From JAKAXS01 sp965279065 (GTDB lineage Bacteria > Pseudomonadota > Alphaproteobacteria > Rhizobiales > Hyphomicrobiaceae): DNA of 64,000 nucleotides. The notes under the pieces were generated by a model. That model had not been told where the DNA came from. It worked only from the letters and a program-made list of their open reading frames with translations, and searched no databases. The stretch covers positions 1,612,001 through 1,676,000 of the forward strand of contig OZ257134.1 in NCBI GenBank assembly GCA_965279065.1, given 5' to 3'. Positions 16,615 to 25,671 of this stretch are shown piece by piece; position 1 is the stretch's first letter; each line of letters begins with the position of its first letter. A program made the translations under genes and the position numbers.

Positions 16615-17853
16615 TCAGAAGTTAATCAGCGCGCCGAACTTGATGAGATCGAAGTCATCCGGATTGACAGCAGCGCCGTCAATGTCGCCTTCGAAGTGCT
16701 TGTAGCTAAGCCACATCGACATTGCAGCTGCGTCGATCTCCTGCACGATACCAACGCCAATCTGTTCAAGCTCAGTATCAGCGTCGACGCCATTGAACGA
16801 CACCCGGTTGTTCATGTACTCACCATACAGAACCGTGTGGCCGAGCGGCGTCCAGCGCTGACGAATACCAGCCTTGATATAGTAGGTATCCTGCTCGACA
16901 TCAACCGCGATGCTGTCGTCGGTCTCGTAGTTGCCGTAGGCGCCGTACAGGAACAGGCCGGTTGCAACATGCTGAGCGTAGGCGCCAGCCTGGAAGTATT
17001 CCGAGTGATCCTGACCAGTCGTATTGTCGAGATCGGTAGACTCCGAGTAAGCAGCGGCTGCTGCCAACTTGAAGCCGCCGAACTCGCCAGCGTAGCGTGC
17101 AGCGACATCCCAGATGTCGTCTTCACCCCAAGAGGCCGAGAACGAGAACCCGCCGAAAGTCGGTGAGTCGTAACGTACTGAATTGTAGGGAACGCCGAAG
17201 CAGTCACCCGCAGCACCACCTTCACGGCAGGCTTGGAACGCGCGGAAGTTGATGTTATCCGGGTTCGCGTCTGCACCGAAGCTCAGAACATCGAACAGAA
17301 CCCAGTTAGCCGGAACGAGCGAGCCCGAACCATCAACCAAGATTGCCGCGTTGTCCGAAGCCGTGGACTGCAGGCCGACGCCGACCTTGCCGAGGTGGTC
17401 GCTTTTGACGAACCAGTACGACTGCAGAAGGACCATGCCGTTGTCAGTGATGGAGTTGACACCATCACCGTTGTCGGAATCCTCGTTGATGCTCAGAGAG
17501 TTTGCGTTACGAGCTTCAAGATGCAGAACGTAGCCAGCAGTCCATCCTGGTGAGATCGTGGCCTGGCCGGTGAATTTCACGTGGCTCGACAGCGTACCGC
17601 CGATGTCACCGACGTAAACGTTCGATTCCGTGCCATCGTCCCAGGCCATCACCTGCTGGGCGACCCAACCGGAGACCGTCAGAGAAACCTTGCGGTTGCC
17701 CTTGCGTGCGGTCGTGGCTTCCAGTTCGGCAATGCGCTCCTCAAGGTCTGCGCAGCAATTCCCCCCGAGGTCAGCTGCGTTTGCGCTCGTCACGGATAGG
17801 CCACCCGCGAGGAGGCCAGCCGCCACGAGGGCACTTAGGCTATATTTCTTCAT
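16615..17853 (-). CDS. Outer-membrane porin 1 (alphaproteobacterial porin family)
   Basis: 412 residues: a cleavable signal peptide ending SANAAD, a short coiled-coil N-terminal segment (CADLEERIAELEATTARKG) with a Cys pair, then a beta-barrel of alternating strands (VSLTVSGWVAQQVMAW and so on), ending in Phe (FGALINF), the BamA-recognised C-terminal signature. Such porins are major general-diffusion channels of Hyphomicrobiales outer membranes. GGGAGAAGG lies right before the chosen ATG. A second paralogue lies about 400 nt upstream; the two share stretches of identical DNA. Confidence 0.93.
   Translation of the reverse strand: MKKYSLSALVAAGLLAGGLSVTSANAADLGGNCCADLEERIAELEATTARKGNRKVSLTVSGWVAQQVMAWDDGTESNVYVGDIGGTLSSHVKFTGQATISPGWTAGYVLHLEARNANSLSINEDSDNGDGVNSITDNGMVLLQSYWFVKSDHLGKVGVGLQSTASDNAAILVDGSGSLVPANWVLFDVLSFGADANPDNINFRAFQACREGGAAGDCFGVPYNSVRYDSPTFGGFSFSASWGEDDIWDVAARYAGEFGGFKLAAAAAYSESTDLDNTTGQDHSEYFQAGAYAQHVATGLFLYGAYGNYETDDSIAVDVEQDTYYIKAGIRQRWTPLGHTVLYGEYMNNRVSFNGVDADTELEQIGVGIVQEIDAAAMSMWLSYKHFEGDIDGAAVNPDDFDLIKFGALINF
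17714..17772 (-). repeat. 59-nt segment identical to 19425-19483 in porin 2
   Basis: Reading both porin genes side by side, 17714-17772 and 19425-19483 are identical base for base, while flanking codons differ at synonymous and non-synonymous sites. This covers the signal-peptide junction and coiled coil, and suggests recent duplication or gene conversion. Confidence 0.85.
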
Positions 17854-18250
17854 TGTGCCTTCTCCCAATCTGTAAATCGTAACTTGGAGGCTTAACTCGA
17901 CGTCGCGCTTCAGACACTCGGTGCCGTTCCCTCGCCCCGTCACTGGAATGCAAAGTAGAAGGAAGGTTCGTATAGGCACAATAAGAAAGCGGACGATCGG
18001 CACAATGATTGGACACGCTGTGGCACTGATGCCACGTGCACGTCTGATTTATCCAATAAAAACAATGTAAGCAGAGGATCCGGGGAAAGACGGATTTCCA
18101 CCGCCAGATATTCGATCAGCGGCCATCTTCAGGGGGCGACCCCAGATTTTCGCCCAGCCCAACGGAATCGCACCGGCCAAGACCAGCTCAAAGACGCAAA
18201 AAAAGAGGCTGCCTTTCGGCAGCCTCTCTTCGGTAGAAGGTAGCGTCAGA
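17854..18250 (-). promoter_or_regulatory. Leader and promoter region of porin 1; no gene seen
   Basis: About 400 nt. The porin 2 terminator occupies its right edge. An octamer GGCACAAT is repeated in direct orientation at 17975-17982 and 17999-18006, 24 nt apart, in the area where the minus-strand porin 1 promoter should be; the rest shows no coding pattern. Confidence 0.4.
18196..18227 (-). terminator. Rho-independent terminator of porin 2
   Basis: A 10-bp perfect stem (AGAGGCTGCC 18204-18213, GGCAGCCTCT 18218-18227) with a 4-nt loop; on the minus strand it is followed by a run of seven T (complement of 18198-18204). It lies 23 nt after the porin 2 stop. Confidence 0.92.
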
Positions 18251-19564
18251 TCAGAAGTTGATCAGAGCGCCGAACTTGATGAGATCGAAGTCTTCGAGGT
18301 TCTGCAGAGCAGCTTCGTTCGAATCGAACTCATAGTGCTTGTAGGAGAGCCAGAGCGACATGGCAGCCGCATCAACTTCCTGAACAACGCCGAGGCCCCA
18401 CTGATCGAGCTCGCGATTGGCACCGTTCTCGAAGTCGCTTTCCACGTTCATGTACTCACCGTACAGAACCGTGTGGCCCAGTGGCGTCCAGCGCTGACGC
18501 AGACCGCCCTTGATGTAGTACGTGTCGGATTCCAGGTCGTTATTACCGATATTAGCGGCAATACCGTCCGTCGACGTATCGTTGTTCTCGAAGTTGCCGT
18601 AGGCACCATAGATGAACAGGCCGGTCGGAACGTGCTGAGCGTAGGCACCAACTTGGAAGTAGTCGGCGTCAGACTGGTCGAACTGACCTACGTCCGGAGC
18701 ACCGATGCCTGCGTCCGTCGAGTGTGTGTAGGCAGCAGCGGCAGCCAGCTTGAAGCCACCGAACTCACCAGCGTAGCGAGCTGCGATGTCCCACATGTCG
18801 TCTTCACCCCAAGAGGTGGAGAACGAGAAGCCACCGAAGGTCGGCGAGTCGTAGCGAACGACGTTTTCTGTCAGACCGTTGCAGTCACCAGCAGCGCCGC
18901 CCATGTTCGAGCAGCCACCGAAGGTAGCGCCAACACCGCCGACGAAAGCGCCAGCGCTGTTACGGACCGAGAAGCCGTTGACGTCGAACAGCACCCAGTT
19001 GGCGGGAACAAGCGAGCCTGAGCCGTCAACCAAGATTGCCGTGTTGTCCGATGCCTGCGACTGGGTACCGATGCTGACCTTACCAAGGTGGTCAGACTTC
19101 AAGAACCAGTACGACTGCAGCAGCGAAACGTTGCCGCCAACCGTGGCGCCGGCAAGGTTTCTGCCGTTGATGATCGGAGCATTGTCGTTGACCTGGTTCT
19201 GCACCAGGTTTTCGTTGCCCGTGGCTTCAATGTGCAGAACGTAGCCTGCAGTCCAGCCCGGCGAGATCGTGGCCTGGCCGGTGAACTTCACGTGGCTGCT
19301 CAGCGTAGAGCCGATGCCGCCGACGTAAACGTTGCTCTCAATACCGTCGTCCCAGGCCATTACCTGTTCGGCGACCCAACCGGAGATCGTCAGGGAGACC
19401 TTGCGGTTGCCCTTGCGTGCGGTTGTGGCTTCCAGTTCGGCAATGCGCTCCTCAAGGTCTGCGCAGCAATTCCCCCCGAGGTCTGCTGCGTTCGCGCTGG
19501 TAACAGCCAGACCCCCGGCGAGGAGGCCAGCCGCCACGATGGCGCTTAGGCTTGCGATTTTCAT
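18251..19564 (-). CDS. Outer-membrane porin 2 (tandem paralogue)
   Basis: 437 residues with the same plan as porin 1: signal peptide ending SANAAD, the coiled-coil CADLEERIAELEA segment, a long beta-barrel and a terminal FGALINF. It differs mainly in the surface-loop regions, for instance a longer insert around VNDNAPIINGRN and GGVGATFGGCSNMGGAAGDC. A GGGAGAAGG ribosome site precedes the ATG, as in porin 1. It has its own terminator, so the two porins form separate transcription units that can be regulated independently. Confidence 0.93.
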   Translation of the reverse strand: MKIASLSAIVAAGLLAGGLAVTSANAADLGGNCCADLEERIAELEATTARKGNRKVSLTISGWVAEQVMAWDDGIESNVYVGGIGSTLSSHVKFTGQATISPGWTAGYVLHIEATGNENLVQNQVNDNAPIINGRNLAGATVGGNVSLLQSYWFLKSDHLGKVSIGTQSQASDNTAILVDGSGSLVPANWVLFDVNGFSVRNSAGAFVGGVGATFGGCSNMGGAAGDCNGLTENVVRYDSPTFGGFSFSTSWGEDDMWDIAARYAGEFGGFKLAAAAAYTHSTDAGIGAPDVGQFDQSDADYFQVGAYAQHVPTGLFIYGAYGNFENNDTSTDGIAANIGNNDLESDTYYIKGGLRQRWTPLGHTVLYGEYMNVESDFENGANRELDQWGLGVVQEVDAAAMSLWLSYKHYEFDSNEAALQNLEDFDLIKFGALINF

Positions 19565-20000
19565 TTACCTTCTCCCGTCTATTGCACTTCTGTAAGGCGC
19601 ACGCGGTTACTTTGTTCGAGCGCTGATATTCAAACCCAGCGGCACCGAACTACGCATCGCCGCTCAGGAGGGATACTACGCAGATCTTACGTGCTCAGGA
19701 AATGGGCTGATGCGCGGAAGGGGTTGAATCCCACCCCCATGTAGCGGTCAAACAACCCGTTCAATGATTATTATTTATTGATATATTACAGCAAGATAGC
19801 GAAAAAATATCAGTCGGTTAGTTTGCTACGTAAACGGAGCGTCGTTCGGCTGTATGCTGTGTATCGGCTTGGTTGCAGCGATGATCCCGAATCTAGCAGA
19901 TATGTAAGTACAGAGATCATACGTATGGCGATAATTTGGGCGCGCCAAGTATTCGTCTCGGATATGATCAATAGATAATCTGCACGCGTCGTGTCTCAAA
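19565..20000. other. AT-rich intergenic stretch upstream of porin 2
   Basis: About 440 nt with no supported gene. The part from about 19755 to 19980 is clearly lower in GC than anything nearby. A 66-codon open frame exists there but shows no GC-rich third positions and no ribosome site, so it is not called. The minus-strand porin 2 promoter is probably near 19600-19780; no motif was assigned. Confidence 0.4.
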
Positions 20001-20027
20001 ACGAAAACGGCGCCACAAGGGCGCCGT
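20001..20027 (-). terminator. Rho-independent terminator of the small membrane gene
   Basis: An 8-bp stem (ACGGCGCC 20007-20014 with GGCGCCGT 20020-20027) and 5-nt loop; on the minus strand it is followed by TTTTCGT. It lies 28 nt after the stop at 20055. Confidence 0.75.
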
Positions 20028-20054
20028 CATTGGACTTACGTCGCTGAGCAGACA

Positions 20055-20474
20055 TCATCGCTGCTTGGCCTGGATGAACCGGCGCGATCCCAACGCCAGC
20101 AGCACGACGACGAAGGCGAGCGAATGGGTCACCATCACCATCCGCGGCCGGCTGGCATAAGTGACGTTCACAAAATGCTCCATGAAGGATGGCTCGAGGC
20201 GGCCCGGCTTGCCGTACCAGAGGGCATACTGGTGGATCATGGAATCCAGCAGCACATAGGTGTTGATCAGGGCGTTGCCGTTGATCCAGCTGAACAGCGC
20301 GATGCCGGCGACCGCCATGACCTTGGCGACGCCATTCATGCTCTCGACCGCGGTGTCGTATATAAAGAGCAGGGCAAAAACCGCGATCTGGACCGTCACA
20401 AAGAACTGCCACAAGAAGTCAACCTGCTGACGCGTATCGATAATCGCCTCAATCATGGCCGCTTCGTCAATCAT
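20055..20474 (-). CDS. Small membrane protein, function unknown
   Basis: 139 residues with three hydrophobic helices (FFVTVQIAVFALLFIYD, VMAVAGIALFSWINGNALI, VTHSLAFVVVLLALG) and an amphipathic N-terminal helix. The GC-rich codon pattern and the terminator immediately after it support a real gene. It is divergent from opgG, separated by about 296 nt, and shows no link to glucan synthesis beyond proximity. No family is recognised. Confidence 0.65.
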   Translation of the reverse strand: MIDEAAMIEAIIDTRQQVDFLWQFFVTVQIAVFALLFIYDTAVESMNGVAKVMAVAGIALFSWINGNALINTYVLLDSMIHQYALWYGKPGRLEPSFMEHFVNVTYASRPRMVMVTHSLAFVVVLLALGSRRFIQAKQR

Positions 20475-20770
20475 CGGATGCCCCCCAGGACGGATACCGG
20501 ATCCCGGCAAGCACCTAGCACGAAGCCGGCGGGCTGGGCGATATGCTTGCAGCGGCGGCGAAGCGCCTCAGGCCGTGGAATTGTGTTTGCTAATGATGCG
20601 CAACAAAAAAAGTTGCCATATTCCGGTGGTAACGCAGGAGTCTTGGGGACGGGGAACTGACAGTGGCGCACCGCCGCGGCGACGCCGCCGGGTGGCTGCG
20701 TGGGAGCTGGCCAGCATGCGGACGTCCTCGATACGGCACGCAACACTAATCACGGTATGATGCTGAACGG
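20475..20770. promoter_or_regulatory. Divergent intergenic region upstream of opgG
   Basis: About 296 nt, with no gene supported. It must contain the opgGH promoter on the plus strand. A 5-bp stem with a seven-A loop (GCAAC/GTTGC, 20600-20616) is the only structure noted, and no confident promoter elements were assigned. Confidence 0.3.
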
Positions 20771-22360
20771 ATGACGCAGGCAAAGATCCGTGCCGGGGTA
20801 GACCGGCGCGCAATGTTGTTGGGATCGGCCGCCTGGAGCACCTTGTCGGCTATTGCGGCATTAGCAGCTACCCCGGGCGCATTCGCGCAATCGCCACCGG
20901 CAGACGCCCCGGCCCCGGCCCCCGATCCAGGCACTCCATTTCCCGCCGATTACGTCCGCAAGATTGCGGAGGGCCTGGCCAGCGCCGAGTACGTGAAGCC
21001 CAGCATCGACGTGCCGGAGCCCTTCAACAATCTCTCCTATGACCAGTACCGCGACATTCGCTTTCGCACCGACCGCGCGATCTGGCGCCCCGACCGGCTC
21101 GATTTCGAGCTGCAACTCTTGCCAATGGGCTGGCTCTACGGCGTACCGGTCGACATCTGGCTCGTAGACGGCGGCGAGGCGCGCCGGCTAAAGGCCGACA
21201 ATCAGATGTTCTCGCTCGGACCGCTCGTTGAGAAAGGCCCGGACGAGGCACCGTTCGCATTTTCCGGCTTCCGCATTCACGGCCCACTCAACCGGTCCGA
21301 CGTCAACGATGAGTATGTCGTGTTCCAGGGCGCCAGCTACTTCCGGGCGATTGGCCGTCACCAGCACTATGGGCTGTCGGCGCGCGGCCTGGCACTTAAT
21401 ACGGCACAGCCCACCGGCGAGGAATTTCCGATCTTCCGCGCTTTCTATGTCGAGAAGCCAAAGGCCGGTGCGCCGGAGATCATCGTCCATGCGTTGCTGG
21501 ACAGCCCCTCGGTCGCTGGCGCCTACCGTTTCACGATCCAGCCCGGCGAAGCCACCGTGATGGAGATCGACGCCACACTTTTCCCCCGTCGCGCGCTGAC
21601 GCACGTCGGTCTGGCACCGCTGACCAGCATGTACCTGCACGGTTCGGCCAATCACCGCATCAACAACGACTTCCGGCCATCCGTTTATGACAGCGAGGGC
21701 CTAGCCGTGCTCAACGGCAAGGGCGAGCGCTTGTGGCGGCCGCTGACCAATCCGAAGAAGCTGCAGATCAGCGCCTTCATGGACCGCAATCCCAAGGGCT
21801 TTGGTCTGGTACAGCGTGATCGCTCCTTTGCCGCGTTCGAAGACCTCGAGGCGCGCTACGAGCGCCGCCCCACGGCCTGGGTCGAGCCCAAGGGCGGCTG
21901 GGGCGACGGCTATGTCGAACTGATCGAGATCCCGACAGAGGAAGAGATCCACGACAACATCGTTGCCTATTGGAAGCCGGCCAAGCCTCTCGATGCCGGC
22001 ATGGCCCACCGCTTCGTCTACCGCCTGCATTGGACCGAGCAGGTGCCGGCGTCGTGGACGGGCGCCTGGGTGCGCAAGACCTTCGTCGGCGGCATGAAAA
22101 AGGCCGACACACAACTCTTCGTCGTGGATTTTGAAGGGCCCTCAGTTCGGGACCTCAAAGACCTCCCGGTGGCCCAGCTGGGTGTCAGCGCCGGCAGCGT
22201 CGCCAATCTCGTGGTCCAGCGCCACCCCGACATCAACGGAGTTCGCGTCGCTTTCGAGCTCAACACGAGCGGAACCGACGTTGTGGAATTACGTTTGGGC
22301 CTGAGGATTGGCGAGCAGCTCATTTCCGAAACGTGGTTATTCAGATGGACGCAGGCATGA
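20771..22360 (+). CDS. opgG: Periplasmic glucan biosynthesis protein OpgG/OpgD family
   Basis: 529 residues. A twin-arginine-like signal (DRRAMLLGSAAWSTLSAIAALAA) ends at GAFAQ, and the mature protein is the MdoG domain: FNNLSYDQYRDIRFR at the start, HGPLNRSDVNDEYVVFQGASYFRA in the middle and RDRSFAAFEDLEARYERRP towards the end. OpgG/OpgD act in the periplasm to branch or shape osmoregulated periplasmic glucans made by OpgH. A Tat-type signal is more usual for OpgD than OpgG, so either name may apply. It overlaps opgH through an ATGA junction. Confidence 0.92.
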   Translation: MTQAKIRAGVDRRAMLLGSAAWSTLSAIAALAATPGAFAQSPPADAPAPAPDPGTPFPADYVRKIAEGLASAEYVKPSIDVPEPFNNLSYDQYRDIRFRTDRAIWRPDRLDFELQLLPMGWLYGVPVDIWLVDGGEARRLKADNQMFSLGPLVEKGPDEAPFAFSGFRIHGPLNRSDVNDEYVVFQGASYFRAIGRHQHYGLSARGLALNTAQPTGEEFPIFRAFYVEKPKAGAPEIIVHALLDSPSVAGAYRFTIQPGEATVMEIDATLFPRRALTHVGLAPLTSMYLHGSANHRINNDFRPSVYDSEGLAVLNGKGERLWRPLTNPKKLQISAFMDRNPKGFGLVQRDRSFAAFEDLEARYERRPTAWVEPKGGWGDGYVELIEIPTEEEIHDNIVAYWKPAKPLDAGMAHRFVYRLHWTEQVPASWTGAWVRKTFVGGMKKADTQLFVVDFEGPSVRDLKDLPVAQLGVSAGSVANLVVQRHPDINGVRVAFELNTSGTDVVELRLGLRIGEQLISETWLFRWTQA

Positions 22361-24321
22361 CCGATCCGGCCGCCTCGGCCGAGGCCGCGCCGGCGCCGGT
22401 AGCGGCGAAGGATGCAAGCGATCCCGCTTTGCTGGCCTTGCCCGAACAGCGGCTGCAGATGCCGCCACAGGATTTCTCTGAAACACTGCCGTTGACACGC
22501 GAACAGAAGCGCCAGGGGTATTGGGTCCCGCGCGCGGCCGTGTTTTTCGGCGCCGCACTGCTGACGGCCGCGTTTGCCTATGAACTCTACGGTGTGCTCT
22601 CGGTCGTCCAGGTCACGCCTATCCAGATGATCTTCCTGGTTCTGTCTACAGTCTCTTTCGGCTGGATCGCGCTTGGCACCTTGAGCTGCGCCATGGGCTT
22701 CCTGCCGCTATTCGCCGGCGAGAAGGCCGACAGTGTACGCTTGGCAAAGACGATAACCACACCGGCACATCGCACGGCCCTCCTGTTTCCCGTCCATCAC
22801 GAGGACCCGGCCAGCATCGCCGGCACCATTGCTGCCATCGCCGAGGAACTGGAAAGTCTCGGCCAGACCAAGGCGTTCGACATCTTCATCCTCTCCGACA
22901 CGCGCGGCGAAGCGGCAGGCGCGATCGAAGAGGCAGCCTACCGCGAACTGATCGACCGCCTGAAGGATACTCTCGCCGTCTACTACCGCCGCCGTATCGA
23001 GGCGACGGCGCGCAAGGCCGGCAACATCAAGGACTGGGTCGAGCGCTTTGGCGCTGGCTACGAACAGTTCATTATCATGGACGCCGATAGCGTCATGTCG
23101 GGCGAAGCACTCATCAAGCTGTCGCTGGCCATGGACGCCGATCCCAACGCGGGTCTGATCCAGACGGTGCCGCGCATCATCGGTGGAACGACGTTGCTGC
23201 AGAAGCTGCAACAGTTCGCCTGCAACGTCTACGGCCCAGCCGTGGCAGCGGGTCTCGCGTTCTGGCATCGGGACCAGGGTAACTACTGGGGCCACAACGC
23301 CGTCATCCGCACCCGCGCCTTCGCCGAGGCCGCCGGCTTGCCCGACTTGCCCGGCCCCAAGCCGTTCGGCGGTCACATCATGAGTCACGACTTCGTGGAA
23401 GCCGTGCTGCTGCAGCGCGCCGGTTGGGGCGTGAACATGGTGCCGTCGGTTGCCGCATCGTTCGAAGGCGTTCCCCCGAGCCTGGCCGACCTGGTCGTTC
23501 GCGATCGGCGCTGGGCACAGGGCAACCTGCAGCACCTCAAGATCGTCGGGCAGCGCGGGTTGACGACGATGGGTCGCGTGCACTTGGCGATGGGGGCCTT
23601 CTCGTACCTCGTCTCGGCGATTTGGGCACTGTCGCTCTTGGTCGGCATCTTCCTGACCCTGCAGGGCCAGCAGCTCATTCCCAGCTATTTTCAGGACAGC
23701 AAAACCCTCTTTCCAATTTGGCCGGTGATTGATCCCGGCGCAGCCATGCGTCTGTTTCTCGCGACGATGGCCGTCGTGCTGCTCCCCAAGTGGCTGGGCA
23801 TGGTGCTGGAAATCAAGCGTGCCTACACCGCCAGCGAGTTGTTCGGCACACCGCGGGCCGTGGCCGGCGTCATCATAGAAACCCTGTTCTCCATGCTTCT
23901 GGCGCCGATCCTGATGATGACGCAGACGGCCGCCATCGTTCAGATCTGGCTCGGGCACGACTCCGGCTGGAAAGCCCAGAGCCGCGGCGGCAGCGCCATC
24001 TCCCTGAAGGATGCCCTGCGCTGGCACTGGATGCATTCCGCGCTCGGCGCCGTCGTCGCCATCATCTGCTGGGAGACGTCGCCTGGCCTGTTGGTCTGGA
24101 TGTCGCCGGTGATCCTCGGCCTGGTCCTTTCGGGTTTCGTCCACTGGCTGACGGCCCAGCCGGCCGGCCCCGTGTTCTCCGCGTTGCTGTCTACCGATGA
24201 GGAACGTCAGCCCGCACCGATCCTGCAGCGCGCCGAGCGTCATACGGACGTCTGGACCAAACGGCTCGCGGCCCTCGCTACCGCCAACGGCGACGCCTCC
24301 AAGCTGCCAAGAGCGGCTTAA
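22357..24321 (+). CDS. opgH: Glucans biosynthesis glucosyltransferase H
   Basis: 654 residues. OpgH polymerises the linear beta-1,2-glucan backbone from UDP-glucose at the inner membrane. Two N-terminal helices precede a cytosolic GT2 domain with FILSDTRGE, IIMDADSVMSG (DxD), GHIMSHDFVEA and the RDRRWAQGNLQH (QxxRW-type) motif, then four to five C-terminal membrane helices. The ATG inside the opgG stop (ATGA) is preferred; an in-frame ATG 12 nt earlier is also possible. It ends 1 nt from the hipA stop on the other strand. Confidence 0.95.
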   Translation: MTDPAASAEAAPAPVAAKDASDPALLALPEQRLQMPPQDFSETLPLTREQKRQGYWVPRAAVFFGAALLTAAFAYELYGVLSVVQVTPIQMIFLVLSTVSFGWIALGTLSCAMGFLPLFAGEKADSVRLAKTITTPAHRTALLFPVHHEDPASIAGTIAAIAEELESLGQTKAFDIFILSDTRGEAAGAIEEAAYRELIDRLKDTLAVYYRRRIEATARKAGNIKDWVERFGAGYEQFIIMDADSVMSGEALIKLSLAMDADPNAGLIQTVPRIIGGTTLLQKLQQFACNVYGPAVAAGLAFWHRDQGNYWGHNAVIRTRAFAEAAGLPDLPGPKPFGGHIMSHDFVEAVLLQRAGWGVNMVPSVAASFEGVPPSLADLVVRDRRWAQGNLQHLKIVGQRGLTTMGRVHLAMGAFSYLVSAIWALSLLVGIFLTLQGQQLIPSYFQDSKTLFPIWPVIDPGAAMRLFLATMAVVLLPKWLGMVLEIKRAYTASELFGTPRAVAGVIIETLFSMLLAPILMMTQTAAIVQIWLGHDSGWKAQSRGGSAISLKDALRWHWMHSALGAVVAIICWETSPGLLVWMSPVILGLVLSGFVHWLTAQPAGPVFSALLSTDEERQPAPILQRAERHTDVWTKRLAALATANGDASKLPRAA

Positions 24322-24322
24322 C

Positions 24323-25669
24323 TCAACTTTGCGCCCAGCCGCCCCCTCGCTCCACGAAAGCATCGCGATGTCGAGCTGCTTCTGGAACGTCCACGCCCAA
24401 TACCGGCAGCAGCGTCCGCATATTGGACGCAATGAGGTCCGCGAACGCTTTCATCCCTTTGTCGCCGAGTTCTTGCAATGCGGCAGCGAGTGCGGTGGAG
24501 ATCCGCCGCGAATGTTCAACGCGTATTCGGCTGCGTGCCCGTGCGCTAGAGACGCCGAGGGTTGTTAGGAAATCTTCGAACGCCCGTGTTGTGATCTCTT
24601 CGATTCTTGCAGCCGGGCCGATTTTGAATGCGAGCTCGTCGGTGAGATTGCGATCCAACCGCGTCGGGAGCAAATCATATCGTGGGGCCAGCGCTACGGA
24701 CCCGGCGGCATAAAGTAACGCATGGTTCTTCGCATGGGCGTCGACGTTGCCGGTGAGGAGATCAAACAGAGTAGCGTTTATGAAGACGTCCCGCGAGACA
24801 GCCGGTTGCTTCGTCTTGTTGAGGATGCGGGCAACGCCTTCCACGTCAAATTTGCGCTGCTTCGTGCCCCTTCGCTCGTACTTCAAGGCTGCCGGCAAGC
24901 CAAGCGCCTGGGCGAAATCTTCTTGATGCACTCTGATAATCCGTCCGCGATCGTCATGAGTGCGATCGAAACGTTCGACCAGCAGAATTTCGAGATCCGC
25001 AATCCGGATAGCCACTGTTTCGGCGGTTGCAAAACCGAGCGACCGCGACAAATCCATCGTTGCGGCTTCCTGCTTCGCGTCATTGGGGTGGTCGCGATCT
25101 GGCACCTTAATGATGTGGGTGGTCGGCGCTCCCGTGCCAGGAACAGGCTGAGCAAATTGTCCATTGGGAAGCAGCGTGATAGCCAGCTTGCTCTGCACTC
25201 CCGCCAACGGGGAGGGATCATTCACGCCGTCCGGCAGACGCCGCCGCTCATAGAGTGCGCGAACAATGCGAGACAGATCCTCTTCGTTGATTGGCAAATA
25301 ATCTTGGGTGAGTTCACCAGGAACTTTCACTGGAGCGGCCCCCGCCGGCAACACCGACAAAGCTCCGGGGCAGTCCTGTCCTAGATGCAGCAATAGCCCC
25401 GCAACATCGTCGCGCTCCAAGCCTTCCCGTGCCATGATATCTGTTAGAGCGCTATCACGCTCCTGAAGTAAATTGTCGAAGAACGCCCGGGCCGCAAAAT
25501 CTCGATACGGTTCATTCGTTAGAGGCAATGAGAGGGATAGCGGAAAGGCGTTCGCCGCAGATAAGTGGTGCTTGGTATACGTGAAGGACAGTGCTCCCTT
25601 CTCATTACGTATGAGTTCGCCCGCCGGGTCGTCAAAGCCGTCTAGGCGGACATCGAGCGTCAGCTTCAT
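24323..25669 (-). CDS. hipA: HipA-family serine/threonine kinase toxin
   Basis: A 448-residue HipA-like kinase, close to the E. coli length of 440. The N-terminal subdomain (FTYTKHHLSAANAFPLSLSLP), the Ser/Gly loop SPLAGVQSKLAI (Ser153, matching regulatory Ser150), THIIKVP with the ATP-binding Lys, the catalytic loop GNVDAHAKNHALLY (Asp310) and the metal-binding LAPRYDLLP (Asp332) are all intact, so it should be an active kinase. E. coli HipA phosphorylates glutamyl-tRNA synthetase and causes persistence; the target here is unknown. Base use is less GC-rich than opgH and recG, suggesting acquisition. It starts 2 nt after hipB. Confidence 0.93.
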   Translation of the reverse strand: MKLTLDVRLDGFDDPAGELIRNEKGALSFTYTKHHLSAANAFPLSLSLPLTNEPYRDFAARAFFDNLLQERDSALTDIMAREGLERDDVAGLLLHLGQDCPGALSVLPAGAAPVKVPGELTQDYLPINEEDLSRIVRALYERRRLPDGVNDPSPLAGVQSKLAITLLPNGQFAQPVPGTGAPTTHIIKVPDRDHPNDAKQEAATMDLSRSLGFATAETVAIRIADLEILLVERFDRTHDDRGRIIRVHQEDFAQALGLPAALKYERRGTKQRKFDVEGVARILNKTKQPAVSRDVFINATLFDLLTGNVDAHAKNHALLYAAGSVALAPRYDLLPTRLDRNLTDELAFKIGPAARIEEITTRAFEDFLTTLGVSSARARSRIRVEHSRRISTALAAALQELGDKGMKAFADLIASNMRTLLPVLGVDVPEAARHRDAFVERGGGWAQS

Positions 25670-25671
25670 CG

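Noticed and set aside
19778..19978. 66-codon open frame in the AT-rich block upstream of porin 2
   Set aside because: No ribosome site, no GC-rich third positions, no domain; the block is better described as intergenic.
22708..24432. 574-codon minus-strand frame opposite opgH
   Set aside because: Antisense shadow of the glucosyltransferase; the composition is Arg/Gly/His-rich and no motif is present.
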